Shown here: positions 1 to 11,314 of the stretch, piece after piece
How the letters are laid out: every line of letters starts with the position of its first letter
Numbering within the stretch: the stretch's first letter is position 1
Program-made: the position numbers and the translations under genes
From: Mastigamoeba balamuthi
Lineage: Eukaryota > Evosea > Mastigamoebida > Mastigamoebidae
DNA: 64,000 nucleotides
Assembly: GCA_902651635.1 (NCBI GenBank)
Contig: CACRSC010000025.1
Location: forward strand, 10,487-74,486
Direction of reading: 5' to 3'
The notes under the pieces: model-generated
Database searches by the model: none
Told to the model about the DNA's origin: nothing
Seen by the model: only the letters and a program-made list of their open reading frames with translations

Positions 1-419
1 CACCAAGGTCACCTGCAACTCGTACACGGGTGGCTGCGGCGACTCGGGCAACGTGACCTTCTGCCAAGTCGTCGGCCTTGCGCACGCGGTTCGCTTGACT
101 TGGTTTCTCTGCCGGTGATGCTGTCGTTATCTCACCTGCCGGCTTGCACAAACAGATGCCCTTGACGCAGATGGACATCGCTGGGCAGGTGTGGGGGTTC
201 TTCAGCAGGTACACAAGGAGCACTGCAGGGCAGGGCAGCGAGATCGAGTCCAGCAGCTCCTCTGCGGCAGTCGCCCCTGTCAAGAGCTCGTCCGCAGCTG
301 CCAGGAGCTCGTCGGCAGCGCTCAGGAGCTCGCACGGGTCGCACGCCAGCGAGGCATCTGTGTCTGTTACTCCTGTTGTGTGCCTCGTTCTGGCCCTCGT
401 TGCGGTTCTGCTCTGCTGA
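1..419 (+). CDS. 3' end of a Ser-rich, probably GPI-anchored surface protein
   Basis: The 5' part lies outside the window. Bases 2-67 read as a Cys/Thr-rich piece (TKVTCNSYTGGCGDSGNVTF). A GT donor at 68 and the AG at 169-170 would join it in frame to a last exon ending at the TGA at 417-419. The last exon is Ser/Ala-rich (IESSSSSAAVAPVKSSS...) and ends in a hydrophobic stretch, VVCLVLALVAVLLC, with no basic residues after it. That is the pattern of a GPI-attachment signal; a tail-anchor segment is the alternative. A cell-surface or wall glycoprotein is inferred from the Ser-rich stalk. The exon junction is a guess and the family is not recognised. Confidence 0.4.
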
Positions 420-1756
420 GGTTCTGATATGGTGAGCAGACGGAGCAGACTCTGTTCTGTGTGATCTTGGCAGATATGCATCCACCAGAGCGATAGCAAT
501 ACAAAGTCAGGTTTTTAATCCCTTGCTCCAGTTACCCGTAGGCGCCAGCCCGGTCGATCCAGCAGGGTGCCTGCCTTCGCTCTCGGTCCGCGGTGGACCC
601 ACGACAGTGCCGACACGGCGAGCGATCCAGGAGCTCAGTCAGCGCCCGGCCATCACAGTGGCAACGCTGCCACGGCCAAGGTCTTCGAGCGCGCCGCCAA
701 AAGATATTATTAAAGAATCTGACCCATAAATGCTCGGAGCAAGAAGTAAAGAGCTCGATCTTCATACGCTCTCATGAGCCCTTCACACTGGAGCCGCAAG
801 AGAGGCAGTTTGGGAGATAGGGGATCCCATACCGATCATGCCGAGGGCACATCTAGGTCAGATGCGGGCAACCGTGTCTCGGCTGCCGTGCCATCGGACT
901 GACCGTGCAGTGTCCGTTGCACAGTGTCAGAGGCGGGCAACCGAATCTTGACTGGGTGCAATGCGACTGGAGCACAGCCCTGCGGGGCTCTCTCTGAGCG
1001 GGGTGGGTGGCCATAGCAGAGGGCAGAGGATGGACCAAGGGATGAACCAAAGGAAGAGACAGAGCAATGAAGGCATAGCACAAGGCACCCCCGGTACAAC
1101 ACCACACAGGCCTGTCCTGTGTGACGCTGCCAGTACTCTCCAAAGGGCAGAATTGGGTTTTTGTGTTTAGGCCCTTGCAGACAGCCGAGTGAGAAAGCAG
1201 CGGTGACGTCGCCCGCGGGCTCTGCGAGCGCCTTGCAGAGGCCCGCGTGCCGGTGAGCGCAGCGACCGTGTATCTGTGCTGACATCGTCAGCGGTTGCCC
1301 CCAGCAGCGCCTCTACGACCTCGCGCCCGACCTCCACGAAAGCCGCCAACGCCGCGGCGGCGTACAGCGCAGAGACCCGTTGAGGCGAGGGTGCCGCTGC
1401 TCAACCACACGCGGCGGACGTAGTCTACGGGGATAATCGGCCGGGAGAGAGCCAATTGTATCGTGATGTAAAAAGTGCAATGCCATCAACTCCTGCCCGG
1501 GGATCCCCGTCCCAAGGTGCCAAATCTCTACAATGCCTCCAACTCCCGCTCCAGTGGCTCTTCGAGCTTTGATGTTGATGACTTCTTTCTCACACCCCAA
1601 AACAGCTAAGGAAGCCAAGGTGGAGGATTCGCCGTTTCGCCATTCCACTCCCAACGGTCATTCCCTCTTTGGGAATGCACAACGTTGGGGGCTTCTGTGC
1701 TTGTGGGATGTCATAAATTGAAAAACCCTCTGAGGGAAGTGCATCGCAGCCGCGAG
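420..1756. other. Gene-poor stretch
   Basis: No convincing gene is seen. Open frames here (for example 836-1285 minus) lack host codon usage and any recognisable domain. A short direct repeat with the core GCGGGCAACCG occurs near 863 and 931. A run AAAAGATATTATTAAAGAATC near 700 is unusually AT-rich for the window. Confidence 0.4.
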
Positions 1757-2599
1757 ATGCCCCACTCGAGCTTCAAGAGCTGGAAGGCCGCCATGATCGC
1801 GAGGATCCCCTCGTGGGGCCCCAAGGCCGGCAGGCAGTACCGCAAGTCCCTCGACATGGAGCGCCAGGAGGCCGAGACGTACTTCTCGAAGAAGGTCTTC
1901 CGCGCGGTCGTGAAGGCTGTGGGACCGGTGGATAACCTCTGGAAGGACCGCGCGAGGACCTCCGTGCGCCGCGCGATCGTGAAATGCGTGAGTGCCGTTC
2001 CTGCCTCGTCTTCTCTCACCTTGGGCTCTCAGGTGCTCGGCATGGAGCCGTCCGTACCCCACACCACCCGCAGCGCCGCGGCGTCGTACGTGGCCAACGC
2101 GATGACTCAGTACAGCGACCTCGCGGACCACTTCGTGGACGAGAGAGACCCTGCCGAGCCCGTCACGTTCGGCCACCTGAGCCAGCTCAGAAAGATCGAG
2201 AAGGGCCTCAGCTCCCTCCACCCCCCCGGCGTCGACCAGAGGCTCCTGAAGTACGCGAGGGGCCTCGCGGCCAGCGACGCCATGTCGGCGGGCAGCGTGG
2301 TGGCTGGAATGGTCGAGCGCCTCGACAAGCTCTCGGCGCTCTGCCCCGAGCCCCCCGAGTCCAGCAGCCCCGCCCCTGCCGACGAAGGACCGGCCGACAT
2401 CGACAGCGACACGACCAGTGACGACAGCGGCGGCGTCGGTGGCGACGAGGACGATGAGGGTGAGAAGGCGACCAACAGCGGGCAGCCGATACCCCAGACC
2501 ACCGGCAGCGCTGCGCAGGCGAGCACGTCGGGACTGACTCCCTCGATGCTCAGCCTGGCTCTCCCATCGCCCCACAGCAGCACGACCTGCCCCCGTTGA
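1757..2599 (+). CDS. Hypothetical protein with acidic C-terminal tail
   Basis: The product is not recognised. The frame has strong host-type G/C-ending codons. I prefer the ATG at 1757 (MPHSSFKSWKAAMIARIPSW) because the 24 codons upstream of it look non-coding, although an in-frame ATG at 1685 exists. A 45-nt stretch at 1988-2032 has a GTGAGT donor and a TCTCAG acceptor and its length is a multiple of three. It is probably an intron hidden in the open frame; its removal gives IVKC-VLGMEP. The first two thirds are basic to mixed and helical. The tail holds an Asp/Glu/Ser run (DIDSDTTSDDSGGVGGDEDDE), typical of nuclear or nucleolar proteins, so nuclear location is inference only. Confidence 0.65.
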   Translation: MPHSSFKSWKAAMIARIPSWGPKAGRQYRKSLDMERQEAETYFSKKVFRAVVKAVGPVDNLWKDRARTSVRRAIVKCVSAVPASSSLTLGSQVLGMEPSVPHTTRSAAASYVANAMTQYSDLADHFVDERDPAEPVTFGHLSQLRKIEKGLSSLHPPGVDQRLLKYARGLAASDAMSAGSVVAGMVERLDKLSALCPEPPESSSPAPADEGPADIDSDTTSDDSGGVGGDEDDEGEKATNSGQPIPQTTGSAAQASTSGLTPSMLSLALPSPHSSTTCPR

Positions 2600-3025
2600 G
2601 TTCAGAAGTGGCCCGTTCAGGCCGTACTCCGGTCACGACCCTCACAAAAAAAAGTGAGGACTATGTTGTAGATACAGAGCTCCGCCGTTCCTCTTCGGAA
2701 ATGGAGAAAATAATGACGAATCAGCCATTTGAGACGTCCAATTCTGCTCATACGCACCTTTTCAATCACCTTTCCCTCTCGTTCGTACAGCGTAGTATGC
2801 CAATGGCTTTGTGCCGCTTTATTCGGCCTGCAGCAATGCCCGAGGCCAAGGGACCGTTGAGCTCGTAGCCCGTAAGCAGGACGTTGCTGGCCTGTTCCCG
2901 GCGTCAGCTCGAACTTGCAAGGGCTGGCAGCTTGGCGCTCGATGGCAACAACGCGAGACAGATGGAATGATTCCGGGCGTTGTTGTCTTGTCTGCGTTTG
3001 CACAGTGGAAGCCAGCACGCGCCCC
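2600..3025. other. Intergenic region between convergent genes
   Basis: This is the 3' flank shared by the upstream plus-strand gene and the minus-strand transporter gene. It is richer in A/T than the exons, with an A8 run at 2645. No gene or RNA was recognised. Confidence 0.4.
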
Positions 3026-4441
3026 CTACAAAATGGAGATGACCTTCTTCTCTGCCTCCTTGTGGCTCTCGCGCGCCTCGAACGCGATGCCGAGGAAGAC
3101 CGCGACGACGGCGACCCACTGCACCGGCAGCACCGCGTGCCCGAACCACACGACCGACGCCATGATGGCCAGGAACTTGCGCAGCGTCGTCGTGACGCTG
3201 CACGTCAGCGAGTCGTACCGCGCGACAATCTGGTAGACGAGCGACACGCCCAGCGCGCTCGCGCAGGCAAACGCCAGCAGTATCAGCACGGCGCCCCAGT
3301 GCCCCGCGACAAACGAGAAGCTGTCGCCCAGCTCCCCGGTTATGCTGATCCCTGCCAGGGCGCCAGCGTCAGCGGCCGAGTGCGCTCGCCCCCCTGCCCT
3401 CCGCCCGCACGCACAGACGAACACGTAGCAGGCGGCGAAGAGGTTGACGTAGTACATGAGGTGCCACGGGGCGAGCAGCCCGCGGCGCTCGTCGGCGTAG
3501 TAGCCCTGGCAGATGAGGTCCTGCAGGAACGCCGAGACGCCGTCGAGCGCCAGCGAGCACACGGCGAGGGCCACGCCCAGCCAGCTGCGCCCGTCCTGCC
3601 TCTCGCTCTCCTTCTGCGGCCGGCGGGGGCTCAGGTGCTGGGGCCCCTCTCGTGCGGTGTGTCTGGAGGTGGGTGAGTAGGGGACCTTGAAGTACATGAA
3701 GGTGACAAGGCCGGTGCAGATGAGCAGCACGGAGATGCCTCTCCGGGGCCTGTACATGCTCTTGAGGAACAGCAGCCCGCTGATCAGCACTGGTGCGGCC
3801 AGGGGCACTCTGGTCAGCGACGGTTCTGGGGAGCGGGCAGGAGGGGGGGGACAGCAGACCGGGGAAGGGCTTGCACGACTTGAGCAGGGTCTGCGTGGGG
3901 AAGTCGAGGTGCAGCAGCGCGGCGTTTGCGAGCACCATCGAGAGCGAGTGCGACGCCGCAAGCAGCGCAAACGACCGCACGGGCGCCTGCGGCCTCACGT
4001 CCATGCCCGCCATCGTCATCACTGACGTTTTCCCCCCCGCCAGACCCGCGTCAGAAAGATCCGCCACGCCAGCTCGGCGCACGTCACCACGGGAATTCCG
4101 CACCCGACATGGATATCGCGGCCGAGACGACGAAGGCGGACATGACCAGCGTCGCCGGGTACCTGAAGTGCTCCGGGTTCTCGGCCGTCCCGAAATTCGT
4201 CGTGAACCTGCAGGAAACCCGGAAACCCGACAGCGAAACCGCCGGCGAGCGGTGGTGAGAACCGCGAGAACCGTGAGTGGCAGGTGTCCGCAGACGCGCA
4301 CAGGGTCTCCTGGCAGATGCCGACGACGATGAAGGAGGCGTAGATGCCGACGGCGAGGGCGACGAGGCGGGGCCAGCTGCGCATGCGCTGGCGGACGGTC
4401 GTGCGCCCGCCGAGCTCGAAGCGCAGGAGGTCCATTCCCAT
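3026..4441 (-). CDS. SLC35B-type nucleotide-sugar transporter
   Basis: A multi-pass membrane protein of the drug/metabolite transporter superfamily. It probably exchanges a UDP-sugar (UDP-galactose/UDP-glucose, HUT1/SLC35B1-like) or PAPS across the ER or Golgi membrane. Family-diagnostic pieces in order are: TM1 followed by GICQET; an exon reading TTNFGTAENPEHFRYPATLV; LDFPTQTLLKSCKP (family: NYPTQ.LGKSCKPIPV); LLICTGLVTFMYFK; LALDGVSAFLQD; ITGELGDSFSF; TTTLRKFLAIMASVVWFGHAVLPVQW; and VFLGIAFEA. Introns interrupt at about 4330-4215, 4090-4020 and 3890-3805. A further 72-nt in-frame intron after NLFAACY is likely (GTGTTC..CAG). The start is the first of two ATGs (MGMDLLRF). Substrate cannot be told from sequence alone. 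Confidence 0.85.
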
Positions 4442-4801
4442 ACGGAGCACCCCAGCCGGGCTGGTCTTATGAGGAGGAGATACAGGTATCTTCCCGATAT
4501 CCCGGAGATCCTATGGGGAAATGTGGCCGCACACGTGCGGGGCTCTAGTGGGGGATGGGCCCGTCGCTCCCTGTATCGGCCGAGACCAGCGCGGCGGGAG
4601 CCTGCGGGGGAGCGAATAGGACTCGCCTCCCAGCGAGATATTGTGCACGATTAATCACAACCGCCCGATTGTGCAAGGAATTTTTTCAAAAACCGTCTCG
4701 TCTCTGCGAGCACAGAGAGCACAGAGAGAACACCACACCCGCGCCCTATCCCAGCAGGAGGCGGCAGGGCACCCCCCGGGACAGACCCGCGCGAGAGAGA
4801 G

Positions 4802-6882
4802 ATGTCCGCTGCGACGACGCCCAAGCGCCCGACGGCGCCCGACTGCCCGTCGTCGCCGTCGTCGTCGACGCCCAAGTCCAAGTCGCTGCGGCCGCCCGGG
4901 CGCCAGGGCGCGCTGGCCAAGAGCGAGTCGGACGGGCGCCTGACGCCCGCGAGCCGCTCGCCGTCGTTCACGGGGGAGTCGATCGCGCACGAGGTGGAGA
5001 AGATGACGTCGGAGGAGCGCGAGAGCCGCGGGCTGCACACACCGAAGGTCCGCGCGAAGCTGCGCACGGGGACGCCCGTCGTCGAGCACGTGCTCGTCGT
5101 CGGCGCGCCGCCCGCGCGGGGCCCGCCCAAGGAGTACTACACGACGGGGGACCTGGCCTCGGTGGCGCCGCCCGAGCCCAAGCTGCTGTTCCAGTACCCG
5201 CGCGACAGGGCCGTCGACATTGTGGGCATCGGGAACTTCTGCTTCCCGGGCGGCGCGGTGCCCCAGCGGCGCGTGCGGCGCAACGCGCAGCGCGTCGTCT
5301 CCAAGGCCGCGCTCAGCCAGCTGGCGCCGCCGGCGGCCACGCGCGGGCGCGGGGCCAGCGACCCCGACAGGTCCCTGGCGGCCGACCCGCGCCCGCAGCT
5401 CGAGAACGCGTTTGTCTTCCTGCTGACGAGCGCAGAGGCGGACATACGCTACGGCGTCTGCGTCTACCGCGAGGCCGTGGGCTACCAGACAGAGGCGCAC
5501 TACGTCGTCGAGCAGCTCGCGTTCGTCGCCATCACCAGCGCGCCGTTCCTGCTCTTCCACCTCGAGGTGCTCGAGGCGCTGCTGGCGATGCCGCGCGTCG
5601 AGGACCTGCCGCTGCTCGACGAGGAGGCGCTCGGCCGCCTCGTCGCAGAGGTCGTCGAGTCGCTCGACCCGCTGCCCCCGCACAGCGAGATCGTCGTCAC
5701 GCCCCCGCAGGAGCCCAGGGCCCCCAAGCCCGCCGGCAAGCTGCCCGTCGTGGCACCCGCTTCAGCCCCCGCTGCTGCTGCTGCTGCTGCTGCTGGCGGC
5801 GCGGTGTCGCGCAAGTACGAGGCGGGTCCGCAGGGCGACGCCGAGTTCAAGAAGGTCCTGCTGACTATCGCGCAGTACACGCGCCTGCGGACGCCAGAGG
5901 CGGGCGGGAGGCTCGAGTTCTTTGTGATGTCCAAGCCGAGGCCCATCGCCATGACGCGGCCGCAGTGGGACGAGGAGGCCGAGCTGCTGCAGGAGTACGG
6001 CTCGCTGGCGCTCTTCTACGTGCTGCCGCCGCGCGTCGTCGTGTGGCTGCTGACCGCCGTGCTGCTCGAGGCCAAGGTCGTCATCGTCTGCTCGCACAAG
6101 CGCCTCCTCTCGGCCGTCGTGTGCGCACCGCACAGCCCCACCCGTGGCCCTCGGCCTCTTCGCATGCTCACAGACCATCCCCCTAGGCTGTCGCTGCTGC
6201 CGCTGGTGAGGCCGTTCTCGTACCTGTCGCCTGTGATACCCATCATGCCCAAGTCGCTGCTGGCGTACCTCGACGCGCCGGTGCCGCTGATCGTGGGGCT
6301 CACGGAGCCGCCGCCAGCGCACGTCGCCAAGACCGAGGGCTTCCTGACGATCAACGTCCTCACCGGCGAGGTCATCGGCACCCTCCAGATGCCCGAGCTC
6401 CCCAACATCTCGACGCTGTGCGCGCCAAGCCCTCGTGCCTTCCTCCCTGTCCTCACCGCCAGGCGCAACGCCAACGCCAACGCAGGAGACCGCGGATGGA
6501 GAAGGTGCTCAAGGACCTCAACATACAGCCCCCGGAGGAGGGGGTGGCGCCAGAGGTGCCCACGCGAGCGCTGTCGGACCCCTCGGTGGCGCAGATGCAG
6601 GCGCCCGTGGTCGGCGGGCTCTTCCAGTCGTACATGACGGAGCTGCTGATGGACTTTGAGTCGTACTGCATCAGCGACGTGGGCAGCGACCTCGCGACCG
6701 TCACCGTCTTCATGCGCGACGCGTTCCTCGAGAGCAGGCCCGCCGCGCACAGGCCCTTCTACAACGAGTTCCTCAACACGCAGATCTTCAAGGTCTACGA
6801 GGACGCGGCGCTCCGCGAGCTTGACAAGCGCAAGACAGAGACGCGCAAGAACAGCTTCCGGTTCCAGCACGGGACTCTCTGA
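4802..6882 (+). CDS. Tripartite DENN-domain protein (Rab GEF-like)
   Basis: Predicted to be 648 residues after removal of introns 6121-6186 and 6418-6485, both with GTGCGC donors. The N-terminus is Ser/Pro-rich and disordered. A uDENN-like part (LLFQYP...VDIVGIGNFCFPGG, then AFVFLLTSAEADIRYGVCVYR) is followed by an Ala-rich linker. The cDENN core has EEAELLQEYGSLALFYVLPPRVVVWLLTAVLLEAKVVIVCSHKRLLSAVV, broken by intron 1, then LLPLVRPFSYLSPVIPIMPKSLLAYLDAPVPLIVGL. A dDENN-like helical tail (MTELLMDFESYCISD... ending SFRFQHGTL) completes it. DENN proteins generally act as exchange factors for Rab GTPases on membranes. The GTPase partner is unknown. The start is chosen just after a GAGAG-rich leader. 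Confidence 0.9.
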
Positions 6883-7123
6883 CGGGCGTCCAGGCACTCG
6901 GCTGGAGTGCTCGCGCTCGCACACACCCCTCTCTCCCCCTTCTCTTCCCCCCGCGACTGTCATGTGCGCATTTCCGTCTTCACAGCGAACACATCCATCC
7001 AAACAGCACCCCCACTTTCTCCCCCTCCTACCGACCAACGAGACTTACTTGTTCCAACGCAACTGCCGCTGGTATTGAACTGCCTCACACGCTCACCCAG
7101 AACAGCGCTGAGCGCTGGGGGCC

Positions 7124-8260
7124 TCAGAGGGCTGCACGGGCAGCCAGGCAGAGCAGCAGCAGCGCTGCGGAGACGGGGAGCGTGGAGCCCGAGCCCCACG
7201 AGTAGTGGCGGACCCAGTCGATGTAGTGGTACTGCGGGAACGAGGTGCTCTCGCTCATGATGGCGCTGCTGAGGATCCAGTACATCGAGACCGGCGGCAG
7301 CGTGACCCCCAGCACGCCGCCCGACCCGCACGACTTGACCTCGGCGCCGTCGAAGGTCCACGTGAGGTTCCTCTCGGTCCACTGGGGTCCGAGGGCGAGC
7401 CGGCTGAGCCCTGGGAGGGCAGGGGGGTCGCTGGGGAGGGCAGAGGGACCGCACGATGATGCCGTAGGTGTGGTAGTCGTCCGAGAGGTCGACGCCCGTG
7501 TCGAACGTACCGGTGGTGCAGCTCGCGTACTGCAGCGTGCAGGCGTCGTAGCCCTCGGGGTCCCAGTGCACCGTCCCCGCGTACTGCGAGGTCTTCCAGC
7601 CGTCATTCTGCGATGCGTGCTATGAGCTGAATTGCTGGTATCCAAAAAAGGAAGAATTGACTGACGTGGAAGCAATGTCAACTCCCAGACATTTTCTACC
7701 GGACACCATAGCAGGATTGCGTGGCACCACATCATTAGCAATGCCGTACATTCCCCACCCCCCAAACCCTCGGCCTATGCCCGCCTGCGCTCGGTGCGCA
7801 CCTCCATGACGTCGATCTCGCCGTGGGCTGGCCAGCACGAGAGGTCGCTGGGCAGCAGCCAGTGCGCCGCGTGGATGCCGAGGTCCGCCGGCAGCTTCGC
7901 GCGCACCTCGAAGCGGCCGTACCTGAACGCCTGCTTGGCCTGCGAGTCGACCCAGCACGACGTGTACTGCGCCCCGTACAGCTCCCTCCTCCTCGACCGC
8001 AGCACCAGGTGCCCCTTCTCCACCTGCCGGAACCGTCGGAACGCGTGCGAGAGCGGTGGGAGACGCGCTCGCACGTAGCAGTCGTCGGGGGAGTAGAACT
8101 GCAGCTGCCGCTGGAGGCCGTAGCTGAAGTTGCGCGCAGACCACCGCTCCGTGCGCAGCGCCGACCGGTCGAAGCTCTCCTCAAAGTCCTTGTGCCAGCC
8201 CGCCCGGCACTGCGCGGCCAGGAGCGCGGCGGCCAGCACGGCCAGAATCTGCGTGTGCAT
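7124..8260 (-). CDS. Secreted GH16 beta-glucanase-like protein with GPI-type tail
   Basis: Begins with a signal peptide (MHTQILAVLAAALLAAQCRA). The glycoside hydrolase family 16 signature GEIDVMEV contains the expected ExDxxE catalytic array, with the first Glu as nucleophile and the last as acid/base. Other family features are FRYGRFEVRAKLPADLGIHAAHWLLP before it and TVHWDPEGYD, LSDDYHTYGIIV, WTFDGAEV and MYWILSSAIMSE after it. An intron sits at 8024-8074; another starts directly after the catalytic VME and ends near 7600; a third interrupts after YGIIV. The C-terminus (STLPVSAALLLLCLAARAAL) looks like a GPI signal, so the enzyme is probably surface-held. Family members hydrolyse or remodel beta-1,3/1,4-glucans; use in digestion of prey walls or in cyst-wall work is inference. 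Confidence 0.88.
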
Positions 8261-8565
8261 CGGTGTTCTGCCAGGTTTCGATTATCGAAAGACGGAGCGG
8301 AAGAACCGGCGAACTGATTTTATTTCCCCGGAGGATTTCGGAATCTTGCAGCCATATCGCTTCAGACCCCAGAGCACCGTCGTCTCGTCCACCCTGCAAG
8401 GGCTGAGTCCTACCCTTTGGATAGGGTAGGGCACTGCAGATGGGGTGCGGTTCTCCAGGTCTCTGACTGCAGGGAGATATCACGAAGATATGAGGAGAGT
8501 ATCTGCAGTCCACACCGCACCCAGCGAAGAGAAAACCCCACCCGTGCAGGGCACCGACCAGAGCG
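8261..8565. promoter_or_regulatory. Bidirectional intergenic region between GH16 and CCDC22 genes
   Basis: About 300 nt separating divergent start codons must hold both promoters. No TATA box is evident. CCTACCC/GGATAGGGTAGGG near 8410-8428 forms a short imperfect inverted repeat. No RNA gene was recognised. Confidence 0.35.
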
Positions 8566-11116
8566 ATGGAAGAGGCCGACAATCTCCTGATCATGTCGCT
8601 CCGCGACGTGGGATGGTGCCTCTCCCTCCCACCCACCCACCCCTCGGGGCAGCTGAGGGCCCCCCAGCCCAGCAGCAGACCCCCCGTACCCCAGCGTTTT
8701 TCTGACACGTCAGCAACACAACAACTGCGCAGCCCCCTCGAGGAGGGCGTCAAGTCGGTCAAGCAGCTCATCGAGTCCGACAGCACCCTCGTCTACCAGG
8801 CCTGCGTCTGCTTCCTCAAGGCCATCGGTCCGCCCTCTGCCCATACAATTTTCCCAGACCCGCCGGTGGTCCCATAACCGACAAGACTCGCTCGCACGTG
8901 GCGCCATTTTTGGTCGCTGCGCTTAATTTAGCGTTGATTGCTGTGATGATCCGGGGTGGTTCTCGGCACGGGCTTCAAACCCGCGGACGCAGAGATGCGT
9001 AGTGGTTCGATTCCACCTTCGCAGCGCCATCTTTTTCAATTGCTGTGGCCGGCACGGGTTCCGTTTCCCTCGCTGGCGAGCCGGGTATCAACGCGTCTCG
9101 GTCGTCTTCCGCAATTGAAATTGCGCCCCCCCTTGGGGGCCTCGTGTGCTGGCCTGCCGCCTGGGCAGCTGCAGCTGCATGGCTGACTGACCCCCTCTGT
9201 GTGGCGCAGACCCTGCGAGGGAGCTGCCCGAGTCTCTGCCCCGGCACATGTCGTCCCGCGTGGCCGCGTGCACCACCATCGCGGCCACCGTCAAGGTCCT
9301 CTCGCCCCCCCCCCCCGTCACCGCAGCCCCGCAGCCCACGGGCCGCGCTCCTGCCTTCGTGCCTGACACGCATGCCCCGCGATGCGCCGAGCAGGAGATG
9401 GGGTACCGCGCGGAGCTCAACTACCACCACCTGCTCTACCCCAGCGAGTCGGACACCCGCCACCTCTTCATGTTCCTCGCCAAGAGCGTCCCCGAGGCCG
9501 AGAAGCCCCAGGAGGCCTCCAGTGCGCCCCTCCAGTGCCCTCGACCCCCTCCTCACACGTCCCCGCGCAGAGCCCGAGCTGCTCGTCACCGAGCAGATCA
9601 GGAAGGCGCTCGCTGCGTTCGTAAAGACCGCCGCGCCAGCGGCCTCGTCGTCGGCGGCCGCGTGCGCGCTGGGGACGACGCCCCTGCGGACGCCGCACCG
9701 CGGGAGGGCGCTGCGGGTGACGCCGGGGCTCGAGGCGTACTACAGGGACCACCTGAGGCCCGTCAGCGCGCAGCCGCCCCGCATCGACATGCTCGCGCCC
9801 AGCGTCTTCGAGAGCACCGCCACGGCCCTCGCAGAGGCCCGCCAGCGTGAGCTCGAGAACCAGGCGGGGCTCGACTCGGGCCTGAACCCCATCGTGAGCC
9901 CCGCGCCGCTGCTGCGCTGCCCCGGCGCCCCCGTTGCCTCACAGCGCGAGCGCAGCAATACGCCGAGAGGAGGAGGGCGCAGATCGCGGGCAGCATGGCG
10001 ACGGCGTTCAGGGCGTCGCTGGCAGCGGCGGCCCAGCAGCAGCGCGCGATGCTGCAGAACGCGGTGCGCGAGGCCTCGTCGGCGTCGGGGGCGCAGGCGG
10101 GGCGCTTCGGGCGCCAGGTGGCGTTCGCCACCGAGGAGGCCGCGAGCAGCGCGGCGCCGCAGGAGACGCAGGAGGAGCGCCTGGCCAAGCAGCAGGCCGA
10201 GCTCGACGAGCGCCAGGCGGTGCTGGCCAAGGCGCAGGCCGAGCTGGCGCAGCTCTCGGCGTCGCTGCAGGCGTTCGACAGCAGCCAGCGCAGGGCCGAG
10301 GCCGAGGCCGCGCAGGCCGACGCCGCGAGGGAGGCGCTCGAGCGCGAGTACAAGGTCAAGAAGAGGACGTTCGACCTGCTGCCCGAGGCCGACGCCAACG
10401 CGCGCGAGCTCGAGCGGCTCGCGGACGCGTCGGCCGCGCGGCTGTCGGAGCTCGCGGCCGAGTGGGAGAAGCACAGGGCGCCGCTGGTGGCGGAGCTGCG
10501 CGAGCTGCAGGACGCGAGGGACGCGGCCATGGGCGCATCGCGCACGAAGCTCGAGGACATCCGCAGGCTGCGCGCAGAGATGAAGGCGCTCGTCGAGGAG
10601 ATACGCGGCAAGGAGGAGAAGTACCGGCAGCTCGTCGACACGTACTCGGGGATGCAGCGCGACCTGAGCAGGGCCGTCTACACGCGCCGCATCCTCGACG
10701 TCGTGCGCAACGTCAAGAAGCAGAAGCGCGACATCGAGAAGGTGCTGGGCGACACGCGGCAGCTGCAGAAGGAGATCAACGGCGTGCGCGACACGCTGGG
10801 CCGCAGCTTCGCCGTCGCCGACGACCTTCTGTTCCAGGAGGCCAAGAAGGAGCAGGCCAAGGGCGCCAAGGCCGACGCCTCCAAGAAGGACGCGTACAAG
10901 CACCTCGTGGCCATCAACAAGAGCTTCGAGGCGCTGGTGCAGGCCATCGAGGAGATCGGGTCGACCAAGAACAACATCCTCAACCTCGAGTCCAAGATCG
11001 ACCAGATCCACTCGCGCATCTCGACCATCAACGTCGAGCGCGTCACCGAGGACCTCAAGCAGATCAGGGCTGAGAACACGGCTCTGGCTTCGAAGATCGC
11101 CAAGCTCGACAAGTAG
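8566..11116 (+). CDS. CCDC22: CCDC22 homologue (CCC/Commander complex subunit)
   Basis: CCDC22 pairs with CCDC93 and the COMMD ring in the CCC part of Commander, which recycles endosomal cargo. The N-terminus MEEADNLLIMSLRDVG matches the family start, followed by a calponin-homology-like NN domain containing GYRAELNYHHLLYPSESDTRHLFMFLAKSVP. The C-terminal coiled coil has KKRTFDLLPEADAN, WEKHRAPLVAELREL, YTRRILDVVRNVKKQKRDI, LGDTRQLQKEIN and FAVADDLLFQEAKK, all highly conserved in CCDC22. Five introns give a continuous frame: 8616-8732, 8828-9209, after TVK (donor 9301), after EKPQEAS, and after GLNPI. Intron 2 hosts the selenocysteine tRNA gene. Its presence implies a full Commander system in this protist. 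Confidence 0.93.
8940..9026 (+). tRNA. tRNA-Sec (anticodon TCA), nested in CCDC22 intron 2
   Basis: An 87-nt gene with the eukaryotic selenocysteine fold. The acceptor stem GCTGTGA (8940-8946) pairs with TCGCAGC (9019-9025). It is extended by a T-T mismatch and a G-C pair, as known for human tRNA-Sec. The 6-bp D stem is CCGGGG/TTCTCGG. The anticodon arm is CGGG-CTTCAAA-CCCG with TCA at 8975-8977. The long variable arm is ACGCA/TGCGT. The T arm is GTGG-TTCGATT-CCAC. Discriminator G9026 is followed by CCA in the genome (9027-9029). It lies in the same orientation as its host gene. It implies UGA recoding and selenoproteins in the organism. Confidence 0.93.
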
Positions 11117-11314
11117 GCCGACTGGACCGGACCGACTTGTGTCTCGCGTTCGCTCTTGTGGCTCTTGTGGTCTGGCCTTCGATTAGTTCTCGCTTGACCA
11201 CAGCGCAGGCCCACAAACAGTGCCGCCCTCTGACTCTGCCCTGCAATTGTGTGCCTTTGTTTTTTGTTTTGTTTTGCTTGTGGTGAAACAAAGCAGCACA
11301 GTGGGATGGATGTT

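Noticed and set aside
1658-2575. 305-codon minus-strand open frame opposite the hypothetical gene
   Set aside because: It mirrors the plus-strand gene. The plus strand has the proper third-position bias and a good in-frame intron.
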